A stretch of 64,000 nucleotides of DNA from Rathayibacter sp. VKM Ac-2856 (GTDB lineage Bacteria; Actinomycetota; Actinomycetes; Actinomycetales; Microbacteriaceae). Position 1 is the first letter of the stretch. Each line of letters opens with the position of its first letter. Shown here in pieces: positions 46,843 to 57,902 of this stretch. The notes beneath the pieces were generated by a model, which worked only from the letters and a program-made list of their open reading frames with translations, made no database searches and had not been told where the DNA came from. Both the position numbers and the translations under genes were made by a program. Where the stretch lies: NCBI RefSeq assembly GCF_013205055.1, contig NZ_JABMLF010000005.1:350407-414406 (forward strand), written 5' to 3'.

Positions 46843-46884
46843 GCGACGATCCTAGTCGCGGGCTCGGGGACGCCCGCGGCGGGG

Positions 46885-48084
46885 TCAGAACAGCGTCGGC
46901 TGGCCGACTCCGGGCAGCACCGAGGCGCCGTCCTCGCCGAGCTCCCGGAGGATCAGGCCGCCGTTCCGCAGGCCGCCGTGCGGGGTTCCGGGGGTCGCCG
47001 TGCCGTCGTGCGAGCGGCCGCCCTCTCCGCCGAGGGTCCGGAGCATGCCGAGCGACGCGAGCCGCGACTCCCCGCGCGCCGTCGGACCGAGTGCCGAGGA
47101 GCGCATCGAGCCGGTCGCCGGGTCGGCCTCCCCCTCCTCCAGCCGGTGATCGCGCATCAGCGGCCGGATCCGCGCGGACAGCCAGCGGCGGTACTCGACC
47201 GGCGCGTAGGCGGAGCGACCGGGATACAGCGAGCGGTAGCGGTCGAGCAGCTCGGGATGCTCCTGGGCGAGCCACTGCAGGAACCACTCCTTCACCCCGG
47301 GCTTGAGGTAGAGGGTCGAGTACATGATCGTGCTCGCCCCCGCCTCGCGGCAGGCTCGGAGCGAGGCGTCGAGGTGCGCGCGGGTGTCGGTGAGGAACGG
47401 CAGGATCGGCATCAGGAAGACCGAGCACTCGAAGCCCGCCTCCCGCGCCGCCGTCACGGTCGCCAGCCGGGCCGCGGCCGTCGGCGCGCCCGGCTCGATC
47501 GAGCGCTGCAGGTCCTCGTCGAAGACGGCGATCGAGACGCCGAGGTCGACGGGGACGTGCTCGGCGGCCTCGCGCAGCAGCGGCAGGTCGCGCCGGAGCA
47601 GCGACCCCTTGGTCAGGATCGAGATCGGCGTGCCCGAGGCGGCGAGCGCGGCGATGATGCCGGGCATCAGCCGGTAGCGGCCCTCCGCCCGCTGGTACGG
47701 GTCGGTGTTCGTGCCGAGGGCGACGGGATGGCGCTCCCAGCTCGGCCGGGCGAGCTCGCGGGTCAGCACCTCGGCGACGTTGACCTTGACCACGATCTGG
47801 GAGTCGAAGTCGCGGCCGCCGTCGAACTCGAGGTACTCGTGCGTGGGCCGGGCGAAGCAGTAGGTGCAGGCGTGGGTGCAGCCGCGCATCGGGTTGATCG
47901 TCCAGCCGAACGGCATCTTCGACGACGAGTGCACCCGGTTGAGCGCCGACTTCGCCAGCACCTCGTAGAACGTGATGCCGTCGAACTCGGGGGTGCGGAC
48001 GGTGCGGACGAGCTCGGTGAGCTTGACCAGGCCCGGGAGCGCGGCGTCGTCCGCTGCGCCGATCGCCTGCCCGCTCCACCTCAT
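46885..48084 (-). CDS. Rv2578c-family radical SAM protein
   Basis: 399 residues. The radical SAM cluster is C69, C73, C76 in GCTHACTYCFARP. The rest resembles spore photoproduct lyase-like and Rv2578c-type proteins (KVNVAEVLTREL, GTNTDPYQRAEG, TKGSLL). Its reaction is not known. A near-perfect LexA box sits 11 bp upstream of the start, so it should be induced by DNA damage. I recall that Rv2578c is also in the mycobacterial SOS regulon, which supports a role in handling DNA damage. Confidence 0.87.
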   Translation of the reverse strand: MRWSGQAIGAADDAALPGLVKLTELVRTVRTPEFDGITFYEVLAKSALNRVHSSSKMPFGWTINPMRGCTHACTYCFARPTHEYLEFDGGRDFDSQIVVKVNVAEVLTRELARPSWERHPVALGTNTDPYQRAEGRYRLMPGIIAALAASGTPISILTKGSLLRRDLPLLREAAEHVPVDLGVSIAVFDEDLQRSIEPGAPTAAARLATVTAAREAGFECSVFLMPILPFLTDTRAHLDASLRACREAGASTIMYSTLYLKPGVKEWFLQWLAQEHPELLDRYRSLYPGRSAYAPVEYRRWLSARIRPLMRDHRLEEGEADPATGSMRSSALGPTARGESRLASLGMLRTLGGEGGRSHDGTATPGTPHGGLRNGGLILRELGEDGASVLPGVGQPTLF

Positions 48085-48092
48085 GCGTCCAT

Positions 48093-48108
48093 TAGAACAC
48101 GTGTTCGA
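48093..48108 (-). promoter_or_regulatory. LexA (SOS) box
   Basis: TAGAACACGTGTTCGA contains the palindrome GAACACGTGTTC, matching the actinobacterial consensus CGAAC-N4-GTTCG with one change on one flank. It lies directly before the radical SAM gene and would block its promoter. Confidence 0.85.
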
Positions 48109-48132
48109 ATGCTTCGGTGGAGCGGCGGTCCT

Positions 48133-48171
48133 TTGCTGGTCGAGTAGCCGCGCAGCGGCGTATCGAGACCC
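48133..48171. repeat. REP-like palindrome, single copy
   Basis: Forward copy with CTGGTCGAGTAGCC and the hairpin GCCGCGCAGCGGC, arms ending TATCGAGACC. It lies between the LexA box and the end of mqo. Confidence 0.85.
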
Positions 48172-48206
48172 CCGTCACCCGCACGGCGGCCTCACGCCAC
48201 CGCTGC

Positions 48207-49694
48207 TCAGACCGTGGCGCGGAGGTCGAGCGCCTCGGCGGTCGCGGCGACGGTGCGCTCCGCGGTCTCCGGGGCGTCGTTGAGCGTCGAGCCGTAGCTC
48301 GGCACGAGCGAGCGGATCCGCGGCTCCCAGGCCTTCATCCGGTCGGGGAAGCAGCGCTTCACGACATCGAGCATGATCGGCACCGCCGTGGAGGCGCCCG
48401 GCGAGGCGCCGAGCAGACCGGCGATCGTGCCGTCGGCGCCCGTGATGACCTCCGTGCCGAACTGCAGCACGCCGCCCTTCTTCTCGTCCTTCTTCATCAC
48501 CTGGACGCGCTGGCCGGCGGTGATGAGGTACCAGTCCTCGGAGCGGGCGGTGGGCAGGAACTCGCGGAGCGCCTTCATCTTCTTGCCGCGACCAGCGACC
48601 ACCTCGCCGATCAGGTACTTCATCAGGTCGAGGTTGTCGCGGGCGACCGCGAGCATCGGGCCGATGTTGTGCGGGCGGATCGAGAGCGGCAGGTCGAGCC
48701 AGGAGCCGCGCTTGAGGAACTTGGGGGTGAAGCCGGCGTACGGACCGAACAGCAGCGAGGCCTGACCGTCGACGACGCGGGTGTCGAGGTGCGGCACCGA
48801 CATCGGCGGGGCGCCGACCGCGGCCTTGCCGTAGACCTTCGCCTGGTGCCGGGCGACGATCGCCGGGTCGTCGGTCCGGAGGAACTGGCCCGAGATGGGG
48901 AAGCCGCCGAAGCCCTTGATCTCGGGGATGCCCGACTTCTGCAGCAGGTGCAGCGCCCCGCCGCCGGCGCCGACGAAGACGAAGCGGGCGACGACCTTCT
49001 TGGGCGTGCCGCCGACCTTCTGCTTGAGGTCGAGGCGCCAGGTGCCGTCCTTCTGCCGGGTGATGCCGGTGACCTCGTGGCCGGTGTCGAGGGTGCCGCC
49101 GTTCGCGACGACGTGGTCGAAGAGCTGGTGGGTGAGCGCGCCGAAGTCGACGTCGGTGCCGGCCGGGATGCGCGTCGCGGCGTACGGGCCACCGCCCGCG
49201 GGGCGCTGCTCCATCAGCAGCGGCGCCCACTCGTGAATGGTCTTCGTGCTCTCGGTGAACTCCATGCCGGCGAAGAGCGGCTGGTCCTTCAGGGCCTCGT
49301 AGCGCTTGCGGAGGTACTCGACGTTCGCCTCGCCGTGCACGAAGGTCATGTGCGGGGCGGAGTTGATGAAGCTCGAGGGCTCGCGGATGTCGCCGGCCTC
49401 GACGAGGCTCGACCAGAACTGGCGCGAGATCTGGAACTGCTCGTTGATCTGGATCGCCTTGGCCGGGTCGACGGAGCCGTCCGCGGCCTCGGGCATGTAG
49501 TTCAGCTCGCAGAGGGCGGCGTGGCCCGTGCCCGCGTTGTTCCAGGGGTTCGACGACTCCTGCGCCACATCGCCCAGGCGCTCGTACCCCGCGATGGTCC
49601 AGTCGGGCTGGAGCTTGGTGAGGAGGGCACCGAGGGTGGCACTCATGATGCCCCCGCCGATGAGGGCGACGTCGACCGGTTCCGAGGAGTTCAC
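48207..49694 (-). CDS. mqo: Malate:quinone oxidoreductase
   Basis: 495 residues from a GTG at 49694. The FAD-binding motif is [11 protein letters not shown]; family segments include [29 protein letters not shown] and [10 protein letters not shown]. It oxidises malate to oxaloacetate at the membrane, passing electrons to menaquinone. TAAACT (49703-49708 on the complement) ends 8 nt before this GTG, so the longer reading starting at 49757 is unlikely and the transcript is probably leaderless. Confidence 0.93.
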   Translation of the reverse strand: MNSSEPVDVALIGGGIMSATLGALLTKLQPDWTIAGYERLGDVAQESSNPWNNAGTGHAALCELNYMPEAADGSVDPAKAIQINEQFQISRQFWSSLVEAGDIREPSSFINSAPHMTFVHGEANVEYLRKRYEALKDQPLFAGMEFTESTKTIHEWAPLLMEQRPAGGGPYAATRIPAGTDVDFGALTHQLFDHVVANGGTLDTGHEVTGITRQKDGTWRLDLKQKVGGTPKKVVARFVFVGAGGGALHLLQKSGIPEIKGFGGFPISGQFLRTDDPAIVARHQAKVYGKAAVGAPPMSVPHLDTRVVDGQASLLFGPYAGFTPKFLKRGSWLDLPLSIRPHNIGPMLAVARDNLDLMKYLIGEVVAGRGKKMKALREFLPTARSEDWYLITAGQRVQVMKKDEKKGGVLQFGTEVITGADGTIAGLLGASPGASTAVPIMLDVVKRCFPDRMKAWEPRIRSLVPSYGSTLNDAPETAERTVAATAEALDLRATV

Positions 49695-49805
49695 GAGAGT
49701 CGAGTTTACCGTCGCGTGTCGCGCCGCAGGCGGGCCCAGGCCCCGCTCCCCCATCAAATTGACGGCTTTTCCCGTCGGGCCGGGGCGGCGGGGCCCTGCG
49801 CACGT

Positions 49806-50148
49806 GGGTCTCGATACGCCGCTCCGCGGCTACTCGACCAGCATGCCTGCGCCGCTCGCGTCCGTCGCGACCGACCGAGCACCCGCGCACTCATGCTGAT
49901 CGAGTAGCCCTCGCAGAGGGCGTATCGAGATCCACCGTCGCAGAGACGCCGGCCTGCAGACGTAGGTCTCGATACGCCGCTGCGCGGCTACTCGACCAGC
50001 ATGCGTCGCCGCTCCGCGGCTACTCGACCAGCATGGAGGCGCCGCTCGCGTCCGTCGCGACCGACCGAGCAGCCCGAGGCTTCATGCTGATCGAGCAGCC
50101 CTCGCAGAGGGCGCATCGAGATCCACCGTCGCAGAGACGCCGGCCTGC
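49806..50148. repeat. REP-like cluster with a 190-bp tandem duplication
   Basis: The cluster holds five palindrome copies. A block with inverted REP, the tract GCCGCTCGCGTCCGTCGCGA, a forward GATC-type REP and the spacer CACCGTCGCAGAGACGCCGG occurs twice: GCCGCTCGCG starts at 49851 and 50041, a 190-bp period. The cluster fills the gap between asd and mqo; no gene is visible there. Confidence 0.85.
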
Positions 50149-50162
50149 TCGGCCGGCGCGGA

Positions 50163-51380
<1,218 letters not shown>

Positions 51381-52679
51381 TCAGCGACCGGTGCCGGCGT
51401 AGACGACGGCCTCGTCCTCGGCGTCGAGGCCGAAGGCGGTGTGCACGACGCGGAGGGCGTCGTTGACCGTGTCGGCGCGGGTGACGACCGAGATGCGGAT
51501 CTCGCTGGTGGAGATCATCTCGATGTTGATCCCCGCCTCGTAGAGCGAGCGGAAGAGCTTGGCCGAGACGCCCGCGTTGGTGCGCATGCCGGCGCCGACG
51601 AGCGCGAGCTTCGCGATCTGGTCGTCGTACTGCAGCGACTCGAAGCCGACCTCGTCCTTCTCGGCGTTCAGCGCCGTCAGGACCGTCTGGCCGTCGGCCT
51701 TGGGCAGCGTGAAGGAGATGTCGGTGCGCCCGGTCGCCGCGGCGGAGACGTTCTGCACGATCATGTCGATGTTCGAGCCGGTCTTCGCGACGATCGTGAA
51801 GATCTGCGCGGCCTTGCCCGGGATGTCGGGCACGCCGACGACGGTGATCTTGGCCTCGTTCAGATCGGCGGCGACTCCGGCGATGATCGGCTCTTCCACG
51901 GGCTGTCCATTCTTCTCGGTGCTTCCGGGGGCGTCCTCGCCGGGCACGGCGTTGTAGACGATGGTGCCCTCGTTGGGGCTGAACGACGAGCGCACGTGGA
52001 GGGTGACGCCGTGGCGGCGGGCGAACTCGACGGCGCGGATGTGCAGGACCTTCGCGCCGGCGGCGGCGAGCTCGAGCATCTCCTCGCTGGAGATGCGGTC
52101 GAGCTTGCGGGCCTTCTTGACCACGCGCGGGTCGGCGGTGAAGACGCCGTCGACGTCGGTGTAGATCTCGCAGGTGTCGGCGCCGAGACCGGCGGCCAGG
52201 GCCACCGCGGTGGTGTCGGAGCCGCCGCGGCCGAGAGTGGTGATGTCCTTGGTGTCGCGGTTGAAGCCCTGGAAGCCGGCGACGATGACGACCGCGTTCT
52301 CGTCGAGGGCGGCGCGCAGGCGCACCGGGGTGATGTCGACGATGCGGGCGGCGCCGTGCTGGGCGTCCGTGATCATGCCGGCCTGGCTGCCGGTGAAGGA
52401 GCGGGCGTCGTAGCCCATGCTCTTGATCGCCATCGCGAGCAGCGCCATCGAGATCCGCTCGCCCGAGGAGAGCAGCATGTCGAGCTCCCGCGGCGCCGGG
52501 ATGGGCGTGACCTGGTGGGCCAGCTCGAGCAGGTCGTCGGTCGTGTCGCCCATCGCGGAGACGGCGACGACCACGTCGTTGCCCGCCTGCTTCGTGGCGA
52601 CGATGCGCTTCGCGACCCGCTTGATGCTCTCCGCGTCGGCGACGGAGGACCCGCCGAACTTCTGGACGATCAGGCTCAC
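51381..52679 (-). CDS. ask: Aspartate kinase
   Basis: 432 residues from the GTG at 52679 with GGGAG before it. [11 protein letters not shown] and [11 protein letters not shown] are the kinase motifs; two ACT domains form the C-terminal regulatory part. In Actinobacteria a shorter beta subunit is often made from an internal start. A candidate is the GTG at 51899 leading [22 protein letters not shown] (52727-52732 on the complement) is a candidate -10 at the edge of the 92-bp repeat array. Confidence 0.93.
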   Translation of the reverse strand: MSLIVQKFGGSSVADAESIKRVAKRIVATKQAGNDVVVAVSAMGDTTDDLLELAHQVTPIPAPRELDMLLSSGERISMALLAMAIKSMGYDARSFTGSQAGMITDAQHGAARIVDITPVRLRAALDENAVVIVAGFQGFNRDTKDITTLGRGGSDTTAVALAAGLGADTCEIYTDVDGVFTADPRVVKKARKLDRISSEEMLELAAAGAKVLHIRAVEFARRHGVTLHVRSSFSPNEGTIVYNAVPGEDAPGSTEKNGQPVEEPIIAGVAADLNEAKITVVGVPDIPGKAAQIFTIVAKTGSNIDMIVQNVSAAATGRTDISFTLPKADGQTVLTALNAEKDEVGFESLQYDDQIAKLALVGAGMRTNAGVSAKLFRSLYEAGINIEMISTSEIRISVVTRADTVNDALRVVHTAFGLDAEDEAVVYAGTGR

Positions 52680-52808
52680 GCGCTACTCCCGGGTCAGTGG
52701 CTCGGGCCGTGGCGACCCGACGCAGGAGTCTACCGGCGAGCGCATGCGCGAGGGGTCATGTTGCGTCGACCGGTCGGATGCGCTGCACGCCCGGGCTCGC
52801 GGCGCCGT

Positions 52809-53586
52809 TCCGCCGGCACGCGGAACCCGCTCCGGCTCGCGAGAACCGGCCGATCCGACGAGCCCGAACAGGATTCACGAGGCGGAGGTCCGAGTCCCGC
52901 AGCTCCGGCAGTGCACCACCTGCCTTCGGCACGCGAAATCGGCCTCGGCGCGCAGGAACCCGCTGATCCGACGAGCCGGAGCAGGATTCACGAGCCGAAC
53001 ACCCGAGTCCCGTAGCTTCGGCACGCGAAATCGGCCTCGGCACGCCGGAACCCGCTGATTCCACGAGCCGGAGCAGAATCCACGAGCCGAATATCCGACT
53101 CCCCCACGTTCGGCACGCGAAATCGGCTCCGGCACGCAGGAACCCGCTTATTCCGCGAGCCGGAGCGGAATTCACGAGCCGAACATCCCAGCCACCTAGC
53201 TTCGGCACGCGAAATCGGCCTCGGCACGCCGGAACCCGCTGATTCCACGAGCCGGAGCAGAATCCACGAGCCGAACATCCGAGTCACCTAGCTTCGGCAC
53301 GCGAAATCGGCCTCGGAGCGCAGGAACTCGCTGATCCGACGAGCCGGAGCAGGATTCACGAGCCGAACACCCGAGTCCCGTAGGTTCGGCACGCGAAACC
53401 GGCCTCGGCACGCCGGAAACCGCCGATTCCACGAGCCGGAGCAGGATTCACGAGCCGAACATCCGATTCCCGCACGTTCGGCACGCGAAATCGGCCTCGG
53501 CACGCGGGAACCCGCTTATTCCGCGAGCCGGAGTGGAATTCACGAGCCGAACATCCCCGTCAGCCAACTTCGGCACGCGAACGTGG
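52809..53586. repeat. 92-bp tandem repeat array, seven full units plus flanks
   Basis: TTCGGCACGCGAA begins at 52925, 53017, 53109, 53201, 53293, 53385, 53477 and 53569, an exact 92-bp spacing. A more diverged unit precedes the first. Each unit contains two CGGCACGC blocks and, inverted, two CACGAGCCG blocks, so it can fold as a nested hairpin. 92 is not a multiple of 3 and the ORFs across the array shift frame, so it is non-coding. Units 1/5, 2/6 and 3/7 are the closest pairs, giving a 368-bp higher-order period. Confidence 0.95.
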
Positions 53587-53610
53587 CGCGGGCGAGCGGT
53601 GGGGCGGGGG

Positions 53611-54210
53611 TCAGTTCTCGACGAGGCGGCGGCCCTCGAAGGCGCGGCCGAGGGTGATCTCGTCGGCGTACTCGAGGTCGCCGCCGACGGGGAGGCCGGA
53701 GGCGAGGCGGGTGATCCGGATGCCGAGGGTGCTCAGCATGCGGGAGAGGTAGGTCGCGGTGGCCTCGCCCTCGAGGTTGGGGTCGGTCGCGATGATGACC
53801 TCCTGCACCTCGCCGTCGGCGAGGCGCTGCAGCAGCTGGCGGATGCGGAGCTGGTCGGGGCCGATGCCGTCGATCGGGCTGATGGCGCCGCCGAGCACGT
53901 GGTACAGACCGCGGAACTCGCGGGTGCGCTCGATGGCGGGGACGTCCTTCGCCTCCTCGACCACGCAGATGACGGCGCGGCTGCGGCGCGGGTCGCGGCA
54001 GATGCCGCAGGTCGCCTCCTCGGCGACGTTGCCGCAGATGTCGCAGAAGTGCACGCGGTTGCGCAGCTCGAGCAGGATCTCGGCGAGGCGGGTGACGTCG
54101 AACGTCTCGGTCTGCAGGATGTGGAACGCGATGCGCTGGGCCGACTTCGGGCCGATGCCGGGGAGCCGGCCGAGCTCGTCGATCAGCTCCTGGACGATGC
54201 CTTCGTACAT
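53611..54210 (-). CDS. recR: Recombination protein RecR
   Basis: 199 residues, usual length; GAGGAGG precedes the [18 protein letters not shown] is the helix-hairpin-helix, [16 protein letters not shown] the four-cysteine zinc finger, and [12 protein letters not shown] with YHVLGG the Toprim domain. With RecF/RecO it loads RecA on gapped DNA. The gene follows dnaX directly. The YbaB/EbfC gene usually found between dnaX and recR in other bacteria is absent from the 109-bp gap. Confidence 0.95.
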   Translation of the reverse strand: MYEGIVQELIDELGRLPGIGPKSAQRIAFHILQTETFDVTRLAEILLELRNRVHFCDICGNVAEEATCGICRDPRRSRAVICVVEEAKDVPAIERTREFRGLYHVLGGAISPIDGIGPDQLRIRQLLQRLADGEVQEVIIATDPNLEGEATATYLSRMLSTLGIRITRLASGLPVGGDLEYADEITLGRAFEGRRLVEN

Positions 54211-54319
54211 GCGGTCGCCTCCTCTCGGGATGCGGGGTGGGTGGAGCGGTGCGCGGTGACGGGGAGAGCCGGGGCGGCACCGGCAGTGACGGAGTGAGCG
54301 GAGTCGGGGTGCGCGGCCG

Positions 54320-56722
54320 TCATGCGCCCGTCACCCGGGGACCGCGCGGGACGTGCGGCTGCTCCTCGATGAACTGGGCGCCGAGGATCTCGCGGACGAC
54401 CGCCTCGCCGTAGCGCTGCCGGCCGTCGGCCGTCGCCGAGCGGGTGGTGCGGGTCACCGGGCGCGCCGGGGGCTCGCGTCGCACAGGGGCGGGCGCGGGC
54501 GCGGCCTCGACCGGGGCGGCGGGAGTCGGCTCACCGGGCGGGGCGACCGTCGCCCAGGAATCGGGCATCGGCGGCTCGACCGGGGGCATGTCCTCCTCCG
54601 GCGGCTCCTCGTCGAACGGGGGCTCGTCGTCCGAGGGACCCGCGGCGGGGCGGCCGGAGGCGGCGGGACGCGCCGGCGGCTCCTGGGCGGGGGCGGCCGG
54701 AGCGGAGCGCGGGGACGGCGCGAGGACGGGCACGTCCGAGGGCTCGGGAGCGACGACCGCCTCGATCGCGGGCTCGGCCGCGACCTCGGCGGGGGCCGGG
54801 TCGGCGGGGATGGCGACCGTCGCCCACTCGTCGGGGTCGCTGGGCGCGGCGGCGGCGGGCGCGGGCTCCGCGCTGGGTGCGGGAGCGGGCGCCTCCGCGG
54901 CGGCGCGCTCGGCCTCCGGTGCGGTCGCGCGGGGCTCGACGCGGGCGATGTACTTCACCCGCAGGCCGAGGACCTGCTGGATCGCCTGGCGGAGGTGCTC
55001 GCTCACGCCGGGCTGGCCCGCGCTGCCGGCCATCTTGAAGGAGTCGACGTCGTTCTGGCTCGGGAAGGAGAGGGTGAGGACGTCGTCCTTCAGCGCCCGG
55101 ACCTGCGCGGTGTACGCGACGAGCCAGGCGGTCATCCGCGCCTTCTGCACGACCTCGAGGATCTCGGGCCAGCTGTCCTTCATCCGCTGGAGCGTGACGC
55201 CGCCGGGCTCCTCGGCGGCCGTCGGGTGGGCGGCGGCCGCCGACGCGGGCGCGGCGTCGGCGGGTGCCGGCTGCTCCGCGGCCTCGGCGTGTGCGGCCGA
55301 GACGACCGGCGCCTCGACGCGGGGCGCCGCCGCGATCGTCTCCGGTACCGATTCGGGGGTCGCCGCCCGCGACGGGAGGTGCGGCTCGAGCCCGCGGGCC
55401 TCGGCCGACCTCGAGTCGGCGGGACGGGACTCGGCAGGACGGGGCTCTGCCGGTCGCGGCTCGGCAGCACGAGGCTCGGCACCACGAGGCTCAGCAGCAC
55501 GAGGCTCAGCCGCACGCGACTCAGCGCCGCGCGACTCAGCACCCGGACGCGCCCGCACCGGGGCGTCCTGCGCGCCGGACGGCGCCGGGACCACGACGGA
55601 CGCCGGAGCGGCCGCCGTGCCCGCGCCGTGCACGAGCGTGCGCGCGATCATCAGCTCGAGGTGGAGGCGCGGCGAGGTCGCGCCCGTCATCTCGGTGAGC
55701 GCGTCGTTGACGATGTCGGCGATGCGCGAGAGCTCGCCGAGGCCGAGCGCGCGCGACTGGCCGGCCATCCGGTCGAGCTCGTCCTGGGAGACGCCGCGCA
55801 GGACCGCGGACGCCGCGCCGCCGGTGGCGGCCACGACGATGAGGTCGCGCAGCTTCTCGAGCAGGTCCTCGACGAAGCGGCGCGGGTCCTGGCCGGTCTG
55901 GATGACGCGGTCGACCGCGCCGAACGCCTCGGCGGAGTCGTGCTCGGCGAGCGCGTCGACCACCTCGTCGAGGAGGGCGCCGTGCGTGTAGCCGAGCAGC
56001 GCGACCGCGCGCTCGTACTCGACGGTCTCGTCCTCCGAGCCGGCCATCAGCTGGTCGAGGAGGGACAGGGTGTCGCGGACGGAGCCGCCGCCCGCGCGGA
56101 CGACCAGCGGGAGCACGCCCGCGGCGACGCCCACCTTCTCGCGCTCGCAGAGCTCCTGCGTGTAGTCGAGCATCTGCGCGGGCGGGACCAGCCGGAACGG
56201 GTAGTGGTGGGTGCGCGAGCGGATCGTGCCGATGACCTTGTCGGGCTCGGTCGTCGCGAAGATGAACTTCACGTGCTCCGGCGGCTCTTCGACGATCTTG
56301 AGCAGCGCGTTGAAGCCCTGCGGCGTGACCATGTGCGCCTCGTCGAGGATGAAGATCTTGAAGCGGTCGCGGGCGGGCGCGAAGATGGCGCGCTCGCGCA
56401 GGTCGCGCGCGTCGTCGACGCCGTTGTGGCTCGCGGCGTCGATCTCGACGACGTCGAGCGAGCCCTGGCCGTCGCGGCTGAGCTCGACGCAGCTGTCGCA
56501 GACGCCGCACGGGGTGTCGGTCGGGCCCTGGGCGCAGTTGAGGCAGCGGGCGAGGATGCGCGCGGACGTGGTCTTGCCGCAGCCGCGCGGGCCGCTGAAG
56601 AGGTAGGCGTGGTTCACGCGGTTCGTCCGCAGTGCCGTCATGAGCGGATCGGTCACCTGGGACTGGCCGATCATCTCGGCGAACGTCTCGGGCCGGTACC
56701 GGCGATACAGGGCTGCTACCAC
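54320..56722 (-). CDS. dnaX: DNA polymerase III gamma/tau subunit
   Basis: 800 residues from a GTG at 56722; TACTCT (56729-56734 on the complement) ends 6 nt before it. The AAA+ clamp loader begins [15 protein letters not shown], with Walker [12 protein letters not shown], the zinc module [16 protein letters not shown] and DEAHMV. A long Ala/Pro/Glu-rich linker contains about ten AEPR/AESR units coded by 15-bp DNA repeats (about 55420-55530). The C-terminal region would bind the polymerase. The gene product drives replication. Confidence 0.95.
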   Translation of the reverse strand: MVAALYRRYRPETFAEMIGQSQVTDPLMTALRTNRVNHAYLFSGPRGCGKTTSARILARCLNCAQGPTDTPCGVCDSCVELSRDGQGSLDVVEIDAASHNGVDDARDLRERAIFAPARDRFKIFILDEAHMVTPQGFNALLKIVEEPPEHVKFIFATTEPDKVIGTIRSRTHHYPFRLVPPAQMLDYTQELCEREKVGVAAGVLPLVVRAGGGSVRDTLSLLDQLMAGSEDETVEYERAVALLGYTHGALLDEVVDALAEHDSAEAFGAVDRVIQTGQDPRRFVEDLLEKLRDLIVVAATGGAASAVLRGVSQDELDRMAGQSRALGLGELSRIADIVNDALTEMTGATSPRLHLELMIARTLVHGAGTAAAPASVVVPAPSGAQDAPVRARPGAESRGAESRAAEPRAAEPRGAEPRAAEPRPAEPRPAESRPADSRSAEARGLEPHLPSRAATPESVPETIAAAPRVEAPVVSAAHAEAAEQPAPADAAPASAAAAHPTAAEEPGGVTLQRMKDSWPEILEVVQKARMTAWLVAYTAQVRALKDDVLTLSFPSQNDVDSFKMAGSAGQPGVSEHLRQAIQQVLGLRVKYIARVEPRATAPEAERAAAEAPAPAPSAEPAPAAAAPSDPDEWATVAIPADPAPAEVAAEPAIEAVVAPEPSDVPVLAPSPRSAPAAPAQEPPARPAASGRPAAGPSDDEPPFDEEPPEEDMPPVEPPMPDSWATVAPPGEPTPAAPVEAAPAPAPVRREPPARPVTRTTRSATADGRQRYGEAVVREILGAQFIEEQPHVPRGPRVTGA

Positions 56723-56796
56723 TCGACAAGAGTAGCCGCGACCTCCGACACCGGACGCGGGTCGCCCGAGCCGCCGCCTCCCGTAGCCTCGAGGCC

Positions 56797-57447
56797 GTGA
56801 CCGCCCGCCCGAGCACTCCCCCCTTCGACGCCGTCGTCCTGGCCGGCGGCCGCGGCGAGCGCCTCGGCGGCGCGGCCAAGCCGCTGCTCGAGCACGGCGG
56901 CTCGACGCTGCTCGCGCACGCCCTCGCCGCGGTCGCCGGCGCCCGCGGCGTCGTCGTCGTCGGCCCGCCCGGTCTCCGCGGGGCCGTGGGAGCCGCGCGC
57001 CTCGTCCGCGAGGAGCCCGCGTTCGGCGGGCCGGTCGCCGCCCTCGCCGCGGCGCTCCCCCTCCTCGAGCGCGAGGACGCACCGGAGCGGCAGGACGCGG
57101 AGCAGCAGGCCGCACCGGAGTGGATCGCCGTCCTCGCCGCGGACCTCGTCGCTCCCGCTCCCGCGCTCGACCGGCTGCGGACGGCGGCGGGCGACGCCGA
57201 CCCCTCGACCGACGTCCTGCTCGCCGTCGACGAGGACGGCCGCGCGCAGTTCCTACTCGGCCTGCACCGCCGGTCCTCCCTGGCGGCGGCGCTCCGACGG
57301 CTCCCGGAGGTGGACGGCGCGTCGGTCCGCGCGCTCCTCGCCGGGCTCGCCGTCCGCCTCGTCGAGGTCCCGGCCGGATCGTCGGCGGACGTCGACGACC
57401 GCGCCGACGCGCTCCGCCACGGCATCGTCGTGCCGGGCGCAGAATGA
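56797..57447 (+). CDS. mobA: MobA-like NTP transferase (molybdenum cofactor guanylyltransferase)
   Basis: 216 residues from a GTG at 56797. The nucleotide-binding LAGGRGERLGGAAKPLL is characteristic. AADLVAPAPAL replaces the usual catalytic Asp-containing loop. It probably attaches GMP to molybdopterin. TAGCCT at 56784-56789 ends 7 nt before the start, so the mRNA is likely leaderless and the promoter region is shared with the divergent dnaX promoter. It is followed by DUF6457 after 4 nt. Confidence 0.82.
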   Translation: MTARPSTPPFDAVVLAGGRGERLGGAAKPLLEHGGSTLLAHALAAVAGARGVVVVGPPGLRGAVGAARLVREEPAFGGPVAALAAALPLLEREDAPERQDAEQQAAPEWIAVLAADLVAPAPALDRLRTAAGDADPSTDVLLAVDEDGRAQFLLGLHRRSSLAAALRRLPEVDGASVRALLAGLAVRLVEVPAGSSADVDDRADALRHGIVVPGAE

Positions 57448-57451
57448 ACGC

Positions 57452-57754
57452 GTGACCGACGAGACGAACGCCGCCCCGCCCACCCCGCCCGCCCGCGACG
57501 ACACCGCCGCCCTGCTCGCCGCGTGGTGGGACGAGCTCGCCGCCGCCCTCGGGCTCGCGGACGTGCCGATCGACCGCGACGCGCTGCTCTCGCTCGCGGG
57601 TGACGCGGCCCACGGAGTGGTGCGGCCCGCGGCTCCGCTGACGACGTTCCTCGCCGGCTACGCGGCCGGACTGCAGGGCGGCGACCGGGCGGCGCTCGAC
57701 GCGGCGGTGCGGACGTCGCTCGAGACGATCCGCATGCGTACGCACAGATCCTGA
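57452..57754 (+). CDS. DUF6457 family protein
   Basis: 100 residues from a GTG at 57452. WWDELAAALGL and AAHGVVRPAAPLTTFLAGYAAG are the family signature. Such proteins occur beside mobA in Actinobacteria, so a role in molybdopterin-dinucleotide formation is likely but unproven. A CAGAAT (57440-57445) overlaps the mobA stop codon and ends 6 nt before the GTG, which suggests that it can also be expressed alone. Confidence 0.85.
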   Translation: MTDETNAAPPTPPARDDTAALLAAWWDELAAALGLADVPIDRDALLSLAGDAAHGVVRPAAPLTTFLAGYAAGLQGGDRAALDAAVRTSLETIRMRTHRS

Positions 57755-57902
57755 GACGCTACTCCCCTCTCCTCGATCCGGCACCAGGGTGCGGGCGTAC
57801 GGTTCGCTCGAGCCCCGACGCCGCGGCCTCCTCCCGGACGACCACGGCGCGGCTCCCGCGGACGCTCACGCACCCGCGGTCACCCACGTGAAGGAGAACC
57901 GC

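Noticed and set aside
52756..53503. Several minus-strand frames with a repeated RISGFLRAEADFACR-like motif
   Set aside because: They arise from the 92-bp repeat read in shifting frames; the unit length is not divisible by three, so no single protein spans the array.
52809..53586. Possible CRISPR array
   Set aside because: There are no short constant repeats separated by unique spacers; the whole 92-bp unit repeats, and no cas genes are nearby.
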